Part shown: one piece after another, positions 8,302 to 17,635 of the stretch | Position numbering within the stretch: the stretch's first letter is position 1 | How the letters are laid out: the number at the start of each line of letters is the position of its first letter | Source: Hydrocarboniclastica marina | GTDB lineage: Bacteria; Pseudomonadota; Gammaproteobacteria; Pseudomonadales; Oleiphilaceae | Length of the DNA: 64,000 nucleotides | Reading direction: 5' to 3' | Assembly: GCF_004851605.1 (NCBI RefSeq) | Contig: NZ_CP031093.1 | Location: 992,001-1,056,000, forward strand | Program-made: the position numbers and the translations under genes | The notes under the pieces: model-generated | What the model was told of the DNA's origin: nothing | Databases searched by the model: none | What the model saw: only the letters and a program-made list of their open reading frames with translations

Positions 8302-9213
8302 CTACAGGTAGACGGGCGACATTATCAAATGAAGTCTGAATCGAAAGCCGTTGGGACGTTCTTCTTCCGGTGGAGGCGGGTAGGGGCTGGCGGCCAATGC
8401 GGACTGCACGGCGATCCGGTCAACAAACTCGCTACCAGAGCTCTCCTTCAGTTGAACCCTTCTGACCGCACCGTTGGCAAGCAACTTTAATTCGATCGTG
8501 ATCGGCTGGGTTCCGGCTTCAACTGCCTGATTGAACTGTTTAAGCGTTGATTCACGCTGAAGAAACTGTTTGATAGGGCGCATCATATGGCGGCTGAGTA
8601 TCAACTGATACGGATCCATTTGCGGCAGGTCGGGCTGGCTGGATACTTGCCGATGTTCTTCAGGCTCGAGCGGACTGGACGCGTCCGGAGCACCACTTGG
8701 TGCCGCTGCGGCAGACCGGCTTGGCTGAGTGGCCGGTTGCTGAAGGGCATCTTTAGTAAGCTGTGGGCGTGGTGATCGGTCAGCGACAGCCTCGGAGGCT
8801 TCGGCCCGCCGTTCGGTGGTTTGCGTTTCTGGCTGTTGAGGTTCGGGCGGTTGTTGACGCGCCTGAGCGTTCGGTTCGCTTTGAGTAGTCAACACGGGTG
8901 CTACTGCTTCGGCAGGCGGCTCGACCGGACTTGCGGCGGGCAGATTTTCAGCGACGGTCTGCGCTAGGGGTTCGACTGGTGGGGTGGAGGCTGCGGTTGC
9001 CCGGGACGACTTTTGCGCGTCGGTATCAACACCCTGTTCGACCAGTTGTACCTGAACCGTACGCTCGGTGGGTTCTTCCTCGGGCGCACGCGCAAGCAAC
9101 ACCAAACCTGTAATGACGTGTATCAGCAATGCCAGGGCTGCGGCCAGAAGAAGCTGGGGCCGGGACTGGGCCCCGACAGTGTCGGCCGGGCCTCCCTGTC
9201 CCTGGTAGCTCAT
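8302..9213 (-). CDS. TonB-like energy transducer family protein
   Basis: 303 residues from the ATG at 9213, chosen because the longer frame runs far into the upstream gene. A short cytoplasmic start is followed by one membrane helix (about 21-42). Then comes a long Pro/Gln/Glu/Ala-rich periplasmic spacer (about 45-200) and a C-terminal TonB-type domain with ITIELKLLANGAVRRVQLKESSG and a YPPPP stretch. TonB proteins pass inner-membrane energy to outer-membrane receptors. exbB and exbD are not beside it. It starts 7 bp after the DUF1631 gene and may be co-transcribed. Its real role could differ from siderophore uptake. Confidence 0.75.
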   Translation of the reverse strand: MSYQGQGGPADTVGAQSRPQLLLAAALALLIHVITGLVLLARAPEEEPTERTVQVQLVEQGVDTDAQKSSRATAASTPPVEPLAQTVAENLPAASPVEPPAEAVAPVLTTQSEPNAQARQQPPEPQQPETQTTERRAEASEAVADRSPRPQLTKDALQQPATQPSRSAAAAPSGAPDASSPLEPEEHRQVSSQPDLPQMDPYQLILSRHMMRPIKQFLQRESTLKQFNQAVEAGTQPITIELKLLANGAVRRVQLKESSGSEFVDRIAVQSALAASPYPPPPEEERPNGFRFRLHLIMSPVYL

Positions 9214-9220
9214 GGAAATA

Positions 9221-11395
9221 TTACCCGGCTTTCCGGCGCAGGCTGCCCACCACAGAGTCCAGTGCGCGATCAATCAGTGCGCCTTGCTCAAGCACTGTCA
9301 GTCGCCCCCGACGCATATCATGGGCGAGATCGAGTCGCTTTTTCTCGACCACTTTGAGCCCCATCCGGTTTACGAAGACGTAGCTGTCAGCTTCTTCGAT
9401 GATGGCCGAGAGCTTGCATCGGAAACGGGTGCCATTGACCAGGCTGAATTCAACCCAGGTTCCGGCGCCAATGCCCTCTACAGCGAGCATGTGCTCGGCC
9501 ATGGCAGCATTCTCGAGCTCTTGCTCCCGCTCGACCGCTGTCTGTATGCCACTGGCGACGGGTGGCGGAGGCGCCATCGCAGGAGAGCTGTCTTCCGACG
9601 CTTCCTCCAGAGCCTGTCGCCGAAATGCTTCAGCCAATTCTCGCTTTAGGCCTAGCATCATCTCATCAAGACGGGCGGCGTTGTAAGAAACCTCTTCCAG
9701 TCCGGCCCTTAGTGTTTTCAGCAGAGAAGGCACCAACCGGACCCATTGCGCACGGTCGTCTTCGTGGGGCTGAGGCTTTAGACACCAGAGCAGGTCATCA
9801 ACGACCCGTACTGTTTGCGTCCATCGGTGCTCGTTGTCGTCCCGCAGGTAAGCCAGGAACATAACCCGGCTCCAGCCATTCTGAAGTATGTTGCGGATGC
9901 TGTCGGGAAGCGCCCGCATACGCATCTTCTCGTTCAGAACACGGTCAACGGTCTCCTGGGCCTTCTGCGACTTTATGCGACCTCGCTCGGACTCTCGGGT
10001 TCGCTGCTCTACCAGGGTGGCCTTGCGGTTCTCCCGAGCCAGGAACCGGTCGAACTCTTCGTTAAGCGATTCAAAGATAGCGATATCGCCGTCGTACTCT
10101 TCCAGAATTCTTTGCACGATCGTGTGTATCTGTTCGTAAAGTTTGTCGCGGTTTTTTTCATTGCTGTCGCTCCAGCCAATCCCTGCCCGGGCTAGTGCAT
10201 TGAGCAGGCGTCTCGCTGGATGCGTTGCTTTGCTGAAGAAACTGCGGTCTTTAATGACAACCTTCAGAATAGGAATCTGAAGGCGGCTGATCAGAACCTG
10301 AATGGGAGGCGAAAGGTTGTAGTCCTCCAGAATGAACTCAAACAGCATCGAAACCAGATTGATCAGATCTTCGTCGACTTCGTCTATCGCTGTGCGCTCG
10401 CCGTTGCTGCCTTTTTGCTCTGACAGTAACTCTCCCACGACCTGGCGTAGATCCAGGGCAACAGGTTGTCCCACCGTGAGGTCTGCGGTCGTCGGCTGGG
10501 CAGGTATTCGTGCGAGCAGAGAGAAGAGTTCGTTGTCGCTGATCAGTCTCGCGCCCGATCCGGCGGGGGCGCTCAGGCGGTGATCGCCGGTTCTGGCCAG
10601 CAACTGCCTGATAACGGCAAACGAACCTTCCTCCTCTTCGCCAGCAAATCCCGGCTCGCTGACGGCGTGACCCGTGTTGCCTGGGCTGGTTGCGGATGCG
10701 CCAGTTTTGCCCCGGTACTTGAAGTTGGGAACAATGCCGCTCTGAATCAGAATCCTGTTTGCCTCATCCAGGATCATTCCCAGATTGGCAATTACATAGC
10801 GATCAAACTGCTTGAGCACTATGAGGCGCTCACGAATCTGGATATCCAGATCGGCGATAGACTCAACAAGTGCGGCGCATAGATGCTCAGGGGAGAGCGG
10901 ATTTACAGGTTCGGACTCGGGGCGGCCGTACAAGACCGAAAAGCGGACCTGTAACTGAAGCAGTGTGCCCTGGAAGTGCGCCTTGGCCTTGGAGACCATG
11001 GCGTTTATCGCGACTTCCTGCTCCAGCACGTCGTTATTCACCAGGGACAGGCTCTCTGCAGTGAGCGATTCTCCGGCTGGTGTGCGGGCTGAACTTGGGC
11101 TGGGCGGGGTGTCAAAGAGATTGAAAAGGGCTTCCTGAAAGCGCTTCTCCACCCCTTTACGTTTAATCCTGACCTCGCGCATCGCCTCAAAGAAGCGATT
11201 CTGCTCATTGTTGCTGCGGGCATTGTTGGCCAGTTCAAAAAGAGAGTCATCGACTGAGTCGAAGGTTCCCTGCAAGAGATCCGACAAGCCGGCGGTAACC
11301 ACCTCCCTGATATTCTGAACTTCCTTCATAGCGGTACCGCGACGTCCAGAAGTGGCCTGGCCATGAAGGTAATGTATGCCGGACTGGTTAGTCAT
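9221..11395 (-). CDS. DUF1631 family protein
   Basis: 724 residues from ATG 11395 (cggag 7 bp upstream); a longer TTG start at 11422 is less likely. I recognise the DUF1631 layout: a long helical body with conserved blocks such as ISRLQIPILKVVIKDRSFFSKATHPARRLLN and ending in a small beta domain (WVEFSLVNGTRFRCKLSAI, YVFVNRMGLKV) that resembles a PilZ fold. The family is common in Pseudomonas-like bacteria and its function is unknown to me; a link to cyclic-di-GMP is only suggested by the PilZ-like tail. No signal peptide or membrane helix, so cytoplasmic. Confidence 0.82.
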   Translation of the reverse strand: MTNQSGIHYLHGQATSGRRGTAMKEVQNIREVVTAGLSDLLQGTFDSVDDSLFELANNARSNNEQNRFFEAMREVRIKRKGVEKRFQEALFNLFDTPPSPSSARTPAGESLTAESLSLVNNDVLEQEVAINAMVSKAKAHFQGTLLQLQVRFSVLYGRPESEPVNPLSPEHLCAALVESIADLDIQIRERLIVLKQFDRYVIANLGMILDEANRILIQSGIVPNFKYRGKTGASATSPGNTGHAVSEPGFAGEEEEGSFAVIRQLLARTGDHRLSAPAGSGARLISDNELFSLLARIPAQPTTADLTVGQPVALDLRQVVGELLSEQKGSNGERTAIDEVDEDLINLVSMLFEFILEDYNLSPPIQVLISRLQIPILKVVIKDRSFFSKATHPARRLLNALARAGIGWSDSNEKNRDKLYEQIHTIVQRILEEYDGDIAIFESLNEEFDRFLARENRKATLVEQRTRESERGRIKSQKAQETVDRVLNEKMRMRALPDSIRNILQNGWSRVMFLAYLRDDNEHRWTQTVRVVDDLLWCLKPQPHEDDRAQWVRLVPSLLKTLRAGLEEVSYNAARLDEMMLGLKRELAEAFRRQALEEASEDSSPAMAPPPPVASGIQTAVEREQELENAAMAEHMLAVEGIGAGTWVEFSLVNGTRFRCKLSAIIEEADSYVFVNRMGLKVVEKKRLDLAHDMRRGRLTVLEQGALIDRALDSVVGSLRRKAG

Positions 11396-11615
11396 GACCA
11401 ACTCCGCGTCTTTATACTGCAACTAGGCGTGAGCCGAATGATAACGGTTATTTTATTATGGATCTGTAATTAATTGTACGGGCTGGCCAGCCAAATAACA
11501 AAATTTAAGCGATTTTGATATGCCGAATTAATAAGCAGGCCTCAGTCCGGAGAGGTCAGCGTCTGGCTGGTCCGTGCCAGGAGCAAGGCGAGCCAGCGCT
11601 GAATCTTGCCAGGTT

Positions 11616-12218
11616 CTAGTTGGTGTAGACCGGGCCGATGCCCATGCTCCAGATAACAACAGTCATTGCCAGCAATGCCACAAACATGACCAGGCCAACG
11701 GTAAGTACTGAGGTGGCGAACATGAACCCGCGTTCGGCCGGTATGCTCATGAGGATCGGCAGCCCCTCGTAAAGCAGATAGACCGCATAGCTCATCGCGA
11801 TCAGACCAAGCAGGACATTAAGCCAGACGGAAGGATAGGCGGCTGAAACGCCAGCCAGCAACAGTGGTGTTGCGGTGTAAGCTGCCAGTGTTACGCCGAA
11901 AGGCTTCCCTTGAGCGACGCCGTAGGTCGCGGCAAAAAAGTCGATAAAACGGCCGAGTATGTAAATGCTTGCAATAATCGCCCCATAGAAAAGGACGCAG
12001 AGCGATGCTGCACTGAAGGGTGTCAGTTTTATCAGTTGCCCGTCTCCAATTTGCCAGCCGACCTGGGTAGTACCGATATAACTGGCAATGGCGGGAATCA
12101 GTGCGAGTAGCAGGACATGGCCAAAATACAGGCGGGGCAGAGATTCGGAATCTTTTCGAATTTCCTGCCACTCCCTGTCCGGGTGCGTAAAAAGGCCGAT
12201 GCTGTGGGCAAGGCTCAT
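11616..12218 (-). CDS. Yip1-family inner-membrane protein
   Basis: 200 residues with about five hydrophobic segments (roughly 32-52, 70-95, 108-128, 130-150, 165-190). The N-terminal FTHPDREWQEI wording is typical of bacterial Yip1-domain proteins, whose role is not known. Strong ribosome site (aggag, 8 bp before ATG). It stands alone between DUF1631 and the CBS-domain gene, with an A+T-rich stretch (about 11440-11535) downstream that probably contains the promoter of the DUF1631 gene. Confidence 0.75.
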   Translation of the reverse strand: MSLAHSIGLFTHPDREWQEIRKDSESLPRLYFGHVLLLALIPAIASYIGTTQVGWQIGDGQLIKLTPFSAASLCVLFYGAIIASIYILGRFIDFFAATYGVAQGKPFGVTLAAYTATPLLLAGVSAAYPSVWLNVLLGLIAMSYAVYLLYEGLPILMSIPAERGFMFATSVLTVGLVMFVALLAMTVVIWSMGIGPVYTN

Positions 12219-12500
12219 ATGTTGGTTCTCCTGTTGTTATTGTTGAGCGAGTTTCAGATTTTGCGCTGCAGGCAGAGCTTGCAGTCCCTGTGTTACAGCT
12301 TAATTTACTCCCGTTCTTCTCTTGATCCAAGGCATCGGCCAGCGCTGCACCAGAGCCTTTACTCGGCCGCGGATCGGGTCCTTGCAGGGTCAATGGCCGT
12401 GAGCGGTTCTGTTGAGTCTTGGCCAGAATCCGCAAAACCTCAAGGAAAGTTTATTGCGGGTGCCGATTCAGTCGCAGTTCGTCGCCGAGCCGGGGTTGGT

Positions 12501-13784
12501 TCATGCCTTGCGGCGTCTGCGTCGGCGGGTGACTGGATAAACCTTGGCAGCCCTTATGACGTTATCTTTGATCTGTAGCACTTCTATTCTCAGCCCGGCA
12601 GTACGCAGGCAGACATTGGTTTCAGGAATAGCCTCCAGCGCTTCGGTGATAAGCCCGTTCAGGGTTTTCGGGCCATCGGTGGGAACGTTGGTCTTCAGCG
12701 CTTTATTAATGGCTCTGATATGGGTCGAACCGTCGATAATGTAAGTCCCGTCGTCCTGGGGCAGTATGTCAGGGCTGCTGCTGGCGGCAAAATCGGTTGT
12801 AAACTCGCCGACAATCTCTTCCAGTATGTCTTCCAGCGTCGCAATGCCCAGAACATCTCCGTACTCATCGACAACCACGCCGATACGGCGCTTCGCTTTC
12901 TGAAAGTTGATCAACTGCGTGTGAAGCGGTGTGCTTTCCGGAATGAAATAGGGGTCGCGGGCAAGGTCGAGCAGCGTATTGGCGGTCAATTCGTCGGTTT
13001 GCAAGAGCTTGCTCGAATTGCGCAGGTGGAGAATGCCCGCAATGTTATTGATATCGCCGCGGTAAACGGGAAGTCGGGTGTGTTGGCTGGCTCTGAGTTG
13101 ACGGAGAATGGACTCCATGTCGTCTTCCAGATCTATGCCGACGATTTCGTTACGGGGCACCATGATGTCGTTGACCGTGACTTTCTCAAGATCAAGGATG
13201 CTGACGAGCATGTCCCGGTGCTTTTTCGGGATGAGGGCGCCGGCTTCGTTAACGATGGTGCGCAGTTCGTCCTGGCTCAGGTGGTCCTTGCTGGCCTCGT
13301 CCCGATCAACGCCCATTAATTTCATCAATCCGGCTGTCACTAGATTGACCAGCCAGACAAGCGGAAAAAGCAGCTTCAGCAACGGGCCAAGGATGTAGGA
13401 GGCGGGAAAGGCAATCCGCTCTGGAAAAAGCGCTGCGAGCGTCTTTGGTGTCACCTCACCGAAAATCAGGATGATAATGGTGAGGCCGATCGTCGCGATG
13501 GCAATGCCGGCGTCGCCATACAGTCTGATGCATAGCACGGTGGCGATCGCAGAGGCTGCAATATTGACGAAATTATTGCCAATAAGGATGACACCGATCA
13601 GGCGATCCAGGCGTTCAAGCAGGCGCTGCGTATTCTTCGCGCCGCGATGCCCGGTTTTTGCCAGGTGTTTCAGGCGATAGCGATTCAGCGCCATCATTCC
13701 CGTTTCAGAGCTTGAGAAAAAGCCGGACAGCAGAACCAGAACCGACAGGTAGATGATCAGGCTGGTGGATGAGATATCGTCCAA
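12501..13784 (-). CDS. CorB/CNNM-type membrane protein with CBS domains
   Basis: 427 residues. An N-terminal DUF21 membrane domain (about 1-190) has FSSSETGMMALNRYRLKHLA and GNNFVNIAASAIAT. A CBS pair follows (about 205-340; MVPRNEIVGID and VVDEYGDVLGIATLEDILEEIVGEF), then a CorC/HlyC domain (about 350-420). It ends in an Arg-rich tail. These proteins are magnesium-efflux or magnesium-homeostasis factors; the older 'haemolysin' label is misleading. The start is TTG at 13784 with aggaa upstream. The partner ccsA-like gene is upstream on the same strand, a link I recall from other gammaproteobacteria. Confidence 0.88.
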   Translation of the reverse strand: MDDISSTSLIIYLSVLVLLSGFFSSSETGMMALNRYRLKHLAKTGHRGAKNTQRLLERLDRLIGVILIGNNFVNIAASAIATVLCIRLYGDAGIAIATIGLTIIILIFGEVTPKTLAALFPERIAFPASYILGPLLKLLFPLVWLVNLVTAGLMKLMGVDRDEASKDHLSQDELRTIVNEAGALIPKKHRDMLVSILDLEKVTVNDIMVPRNEIVGIDLEDDMESILRQLRASQHTRLPVYRGDINNIAGILHLRNSSKLLQTDELTANTLLDLARDPYFIPESTPLHTQLINFQKAKRRIGVVVDEYGDVLGIATLEDILEEIVGEFTTDFAASSSPDILPQDDGTYIIDGSTHIRAINKALKTNVPTDGPKTLNGLITEALEAIPETNVCLRTAGLRIEVLQIKDNVIRAAKVYPVTRRRRRRKA

Positions 13785-13984
13785 ACGGAGCTATTCCTTT
13801 AACGCTTGGGTGGGTGAAGAACTGAGTGCAGAAAGCACCATAGCTGAATATGAGTCTCTGCCAAATTCAGATTGGACAGGAACATTAGGCTTGCCTTCGG
13901 AAGAAGGTCAAGAGTTGGCGTCGACAATTGAATGCTCGAGCGGTATCGGCGCGTGCCTTCAGGACCAGGCTGCCGTCCCCGTCG

Positions 13985-14048
13985 TAAGGTTCCAGGGACG
14001 TCAGGTTCCGGAGATGTCAGGTTCCCCAGGTGTCAGGTTCTGAAGGCG
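13985..14048 (-). repeat. Four 16-bp tandem repeats starting at the ccsA-like stop codon
   Basis: Units at 13985-14000, 14001-14016, 14017-14032 and 14033-14048. The last is the 3' end of the ccsA-like gene including its TGA. In the gene's sense they end in AGAACCTGA, GGAACCTGA, GGAACCTGA and GGAACCTTA; the other seven bases vary. Period is exactly 16 with no gaps. Confidence 0.85.
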
Positions 14049-14836
14049 AATTCGAGTACGAACTTGCTGCCGTAGTAGCCGAGCATGAGAAAGGCGCTGC
14101 CGACCAATGTCCAGCGCGTCGCAACCAGTCCCCGCCAGCCTTTAAATTGCCGGCCTATCAGCAGGCTCGTGAAAACCAGCCAGGCCAGCAGCGAGAACAC
14201 TGTTTTGTGGGCAAGATGCTGCGCAAAAAGATCATCCATAAAAAGCGCACCGCTGATGATTGCCAGCGTTAAAAGAATGACGCCGGCCAGGATCAGGTCA
14301 AACAGAAGCGACTCCATAGTCTGAAGCGGCGGCAGATTGCGTACAAAAACGCTGTTGTAGTTGTGTTTTAGGCGGTAGCTTTGCAGCGTCAGCAGAACGG
14401 CCTGGGCTGCTGCCAGCGTGAACAGGCTATAGGCGGTCACCGACAGGACAACATGGGCCAGCAGCCCGACGGTGGGGCGGACCAATACATGTGAAGGCGC
14501 GTCCAGCAGCAGGCTGGCGATGATGGTCAGGGCGGCCAGAGGGTATGCCACAACCAGGAGGCTCAGCACCGCTTTTTTGCGCCACCCGACTATCAGCAGT
14601 ATGGCCACTATCAACGCGGAGATGCCGACTGACGCAGGGAATGTCCCGAAGTCCAATCCTTCCCGCTGCCAGATAAGATCCGAGGCCAGAGCACCATGCG
14701 ATATCAGGGCGAGCACACCAGTCCAGTGGCCGCTTGCGCCGTCGGGCGGGAGTTTTCCCCGCAATGCTAATGCCTGCAGGCTGGTGCCGATGCTGTACAG
14801 CAGCAGTGTGGTCACTGCCAGAATCAATGTACCCAT
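14033..14836 (-). CDS. CcsA/YpjD-like cytochrome c assembly family membrane protein
   Basis: 267 residues, almost entirely hydrophobic, with about eight membrane helices. The C-terminal half (LAHKTVFSLLAWLVFTSLLIGRQFKGWRG) matches the YpjD/HemX branch of the CcsA family. The tryptophan-rich haem-handling WGxxWxWD motif of true CcsA is not present, as expected for YpjD. The role is uncertain; haem or cytochrome biogenesis is the usual guess. It is divergent from ffh. A tandem repeat begins over its stop codon. Confidence 0.82.
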   Translation of the reverse strand: MGTLILAVTTLLLYSIGTSLQALALRGKLPPDGASGHWTGVLALISHGALASDLIWQREGLDFGTFPASVGISALIVAILLIVGWRKKAVLSLLVVAYPLAALTIIASLLLDAPSHVLVRPTVGLLAHVVLSVTAYSLFTLAAAQAVLLTLQSYRLKHNYNSVFVRNLPPLQTMESLLFDLILAGVILLTLAIISGALFMDDLFAQHLAHKTVFSLLAWLVFTSLLIGRQFKGWRGLVATRWTLVGSAFLMLGYYGSKFVLEFAFRT

Positions 14837-15104
14837 GCCGAACGTCTACTTGGAAAGATCCGTAAAAGGGCGTTTAGCAAACTTAATCTGTCTGCCTGTG
14901 CCGGGGGCGTAATGAGGGGACGAATTTCGGGATAAGTCTGGTTATAATGCGGCAATTATGCAAGCAATTCGGCTAGGCCATGACGCACCAGCGGCAGTGA
15001 TTTCCGTCTCTGTGCGCCGCTAAGCCCCTGCCCGACGGTCGCAAATACGCTGGCTGAGAGTTTGCGCTATTTCCCCATGTGCCTGAACTACGAAGTGATA
15101 GCTT

Positions 15105-16484
15105 ATGTTCGATAATCTGAGTGAACGCCTGTCGGAAAGCCTGCGAAAGGTCAGCGGCCAGGCCCGGCTAAGCGACGACAATATAAAGGATACCTTGCGC
15201 GAAGTGCGCATGGCGCTACTTGAAGCCGATGTGGCCCTGCCGGTGGTGAAATCTTTCGTGGAGGCGGTTCGCGCGCGCGCCATCGGGCAGGAGGTGAGCC
15301 GCAGCCTTACCCCGGGCCAGGCCTTCATAAAGGTCGTCCAGGCGGAGCTCGAGAATGTCATGGGCTCGGCAAACGCCGACCTGGATTTGTCCGTAAAACC
15401 GCCCGCGGTTATTCTCATGGCGGGTCTCCAGGGCGCCGGCAAGACCACAACAGTCGCGAAACTCGCTCGTTTTCTCAGGGAGCGCAAGAAGAAATCGGTC
15501 ATGGTTGTCAGTGCTGATATCTATCGGCCGGCGGCCATCCGACAGTTGGAGACATTGGCCGGCGATGTTGGGGCCATGTTTCACCCCAGCTCTGAAAACG
15601 AAAAGCCTGTAGATATTGCACAGGGCGCAATTGAGGCGGCACGGCGGAAATTTGCCGATGTCCTCATTATAGATACCGCGGGTCGCCTGCATATCGACGA
15701 GTCGATGATGGGTGAGATCCGGGAGTTGCATCAGTTTGCGAAGCCGGTTGAGACGCTGTTCGTCGTCGATTCCATGACCGGGCAGGACGCGGCCAATACA
15801 GCAAAGGCATTTGGTGAAGCGCTGCCGCTGACGGGCGTCGTTCTTACTAAAACTGATGGCGACGCCAGAGGCGGGGCTGCCTTGTCGGTTCGATACATCA
15901 CCGGCAAGCCGATCAAGTTCCTGGGCGTAGGTGAGAAAACTGACGCGCTTGAGCCGTTCCACCCAGACCGGGTGGCATCGCGCATCCTGGGGATGGGGGA
16001 TGTGCTTTCTCTTATAGAGGAAGCCGAGCGCAAGCTCGATCGCAAGAAGGCAGAGAAGCTAACCAAGAAAATTTCGAAGGGTAAGAGCTTTGATCTTGAG
16101 GACTTCCGCGATCAACTTCAGCAGATGAAGAGCATGGGTGGCATCGGCGGCTTAATGGACAAGCTGCCGGGCATGGGTCAGCTGCAGCAGGCCGCTCAGG
16201 AACATGTTAACGACAAAAGCATGGGCAGGCTTGAAGCGATCATCTGCTCAATGACGCCCCAGGAGCGTCGCTACCCGGATGTGATCAATAATTCGCGGAA
16301 GCGGCGTATCGCAGCTGGATCTGGTGCTCAGATTCAGGATGTGAACAGACTGTTGAAGCAGCACAAGCAGATGCAGAAAATGATGAAGAAGTTCGGCAAG
16401 AAGGGCGGCATGGCCAACCTGATGCGGGGAATGGGCGGGATGCGCCCGCCCGGCGGCGGCGGAATGCCACCGTTTGGCCGGTAA
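15105..16484 (+). CDS. ffh: Signal recognition particle protein Ffh
   Basis: 459 residues. N domain (1-about 95), GTPase G domain with G1 GLQGAGKTTT (107-116), DTAGR and TKxDGDARGG, then a methionine-rich M domain ending in GGM/GGG repeats. With 4.5S RNA it takes nascent inner-membrane proteins to FtsY. The 4.5S gene is not in this window. A consensus TATAAT stands at 14943-14948, but I found no matching -35. In-frame ATG follows a purine-poor leader. It is divergent from the ccsA-like gene, the arrangement common in this group. Confidence 0.98.
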   Translation: MFDNLSERLSESLRKVSGQARLSDDNIKDTLREVRMALLEADVALPVVKSFVEAVRARAIGQEVSRSLTPGQAFIKVVQAELENVMGSANADLDLSVKPPAVILMAGLQGAGKTTTVAKLARFLRERKKKSVMVVSADIYRPAAIRQLETLAGDVGAMFHPSSENEKPVDIAQGAIEAARRKFADVLIIDTAGRLHIDESMMGEIRELHQFAKPVETLFVVDSMTGQDAANTAKAFGEALPLTGVVLTKTDGDARGGAALSVRYITGKPIKFLGVGEKTDALEPFHPDRVASRILGMGDVLSLIEEAERKLDRKKAEKLTKKISKGKSFDLEDFRDQLQQMKSMGGIGGLMDKLPGMGQLQQAAQEHVNDKSMGRLEAIICSMTPQERRYPDVINNSRKRRIAAGSGAQIQDVNRLLKQHKQMQKMMKKFGKKGGMANLMRGMGGMRPPGGGGMPPFGR

Positions 16485-16836
16485 TAGCGGCAAGGCGGCT
16501 ATACGGTGTCGTCCGGGCAGTCGAATGCCTGTCTTGGCGGCCTCGAAAGCGCATGCAGAGTAATGTTTCCTTGCCGGCTTTTTTAACGTAGAATGTCGAC
16601 CCTTTCAAGTGAGGCGCGCATTTTGTGTGCCCGCTTGGCCAGTGATTAGGCAAAACGCAGCCGACGGCATGGTGTTCGTCGTCGGGCTGAAAGCTGCGCT
16701 GCCAGAGAAACAGCTGGCGGAAATGCTGCACAGGTTATGAGAGCTTCAAATTGCTCGCGTTGAGTGTCGGCGAAATGCCAGACAGCGATGGCGGGTAAAT
16801 GTTTTTATTTTTCATCTGAACAGGATAGTGGTCGCA
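16485..16836 (+). other. 352-bp gap between ffh and rpsP
   Basis: No gene seen. It should contain the ribosomal-protein operon promoter; TAGAAT at 16589-16594 is a possible -10 without a good -35. An imperfect stem at 16658-16689 (cag.ccgacg with cgtcgg.g.ctg, one bulge) could be part of the rpsP leader. Confidence 0.45.
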
Positions 16837-17079
16837 ATGGTATCAATCCGCTTGTCTCGCGCCGGCTCAAAGAAGCGCCCTTTTTATCACTTGGCCGTTG
16901 CTGATAGCCGCAATGCCCGCGATGGCCGTTTTATTGAGCGCGTCGGTTTTTTCAATCCGGTGGCCCGTGGTCAGGAAGAGCGTCTGCGCATCGACCAGGA
17001 GCGTGTGTCCTTCTGGCTGGGTCAGGGCGCCCAGGCCAGCGAGCGTGTTTCCAGACTGCTGAAAGAAGTCGCCAAGTAA
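16837..17079 (+). CDS. rpsP: 30S ribosomal protein S16
   Basis: 80 residues from ATG 16837, giving the family's [21 protein letters not shown] opening. The longer GTG frame three codons earlier would put the ribosome site (agga, 16822-16825) too close. S16 binds 16S rRNA early in 30S assembly. It is the first gene of rpsP-rimM-trmD-rplS. Confidence 0.97.
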   Translation: MVSIRLSRAGSKKRPFYHLAVADSRNARDGRFIERVGFFNPVARGQEERLRIDQERVSFWLGQGAQASERVSRLLKEVAK

Positions 17080-17104
17080 GACCGTACTGCTGGGGTGGAA
17101 GGCC

Positions 17105-17632
17105 ATGGGGTCCGCAAGTGAAGAGACCGTGCTTGGTCGTATCTCCGCGGTATTCGGGATCAAGGGTTGGGTGAAGGTCCATTCCTTTACGGATCCCGTA
17201 GAAAATATTCTCGACTACAAGCAGTGGCATTTACTGCAAGACGGACGGCGACAAGCGGTGACGGTGCGCGAGAGCAAGCGCCATGGCAAGGGTCTCGTCG
17301 TCAGTCTGAAGGGCGTGGATGACCGTGATCAGGCCCAGGCTTACTGTGGTGCAGAAATAGCTGTTGACAGTGCCGCGCTGCCAGCTTTGCCCGACGGGGA
17401 GTACTACTGGCACCAGCTGGAGGGGCTAGCGGTTTTTACCACATCAGGTATCGCTCTAGGTCAGGTTGACCATCTGCTTGAGACCGGAGCCAACGACGTG
17501 CTGGTGGTCCGGGCAACCGTGGATAGTGTGGACGACAGGGAAAGGTTGATACCCTACTTACCGGATCAGGTTGTGACGGCTATAGATCTGGCCGGCAAGC
17601 GCATGACGGTTGACTGGGATCCAGAGTTTTAA
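17105..17632 (+). CDS. rimM: Ribosome maturation factor RimM
   Basis: 175 residues. The N-terminal RimM domain starts with LGRISAVFGIKGWVKVHSFTDP, followed by a PRC-barrel domain (YYWHQLEGLAVFT, ANDVLVVRA, LIPYLPDQV). It helps mature the 30S head around S19. It sits 25 bp after rpsP and is directly followed by trmD, the standard operon order. Confidence 0.96.
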   Translation: MGSASEETVLGRISAVFGIKGWVKVHSFTDPVENILDYKQWHLLQDGRRQAVTVRESKRHGKGLVVSLKGVDDRDQAQAYCGAEIAVDSAALPALPDGEYYWHQLEGLAVFTTSGIALGQVDHLLETGANDVLVVRATVDSVDDRERLIPYLPDQVVTAIDLAGKRMTVDWDPEF

Positions 17633-17635
17633 TTG

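Noticed and set aside
14943-14948. TATAAT as a full ffh promoter
   Set aside because: The -10 is perfect but no acceptable -35 lies 16-18 bp upstream, so I mention it only under ffh.
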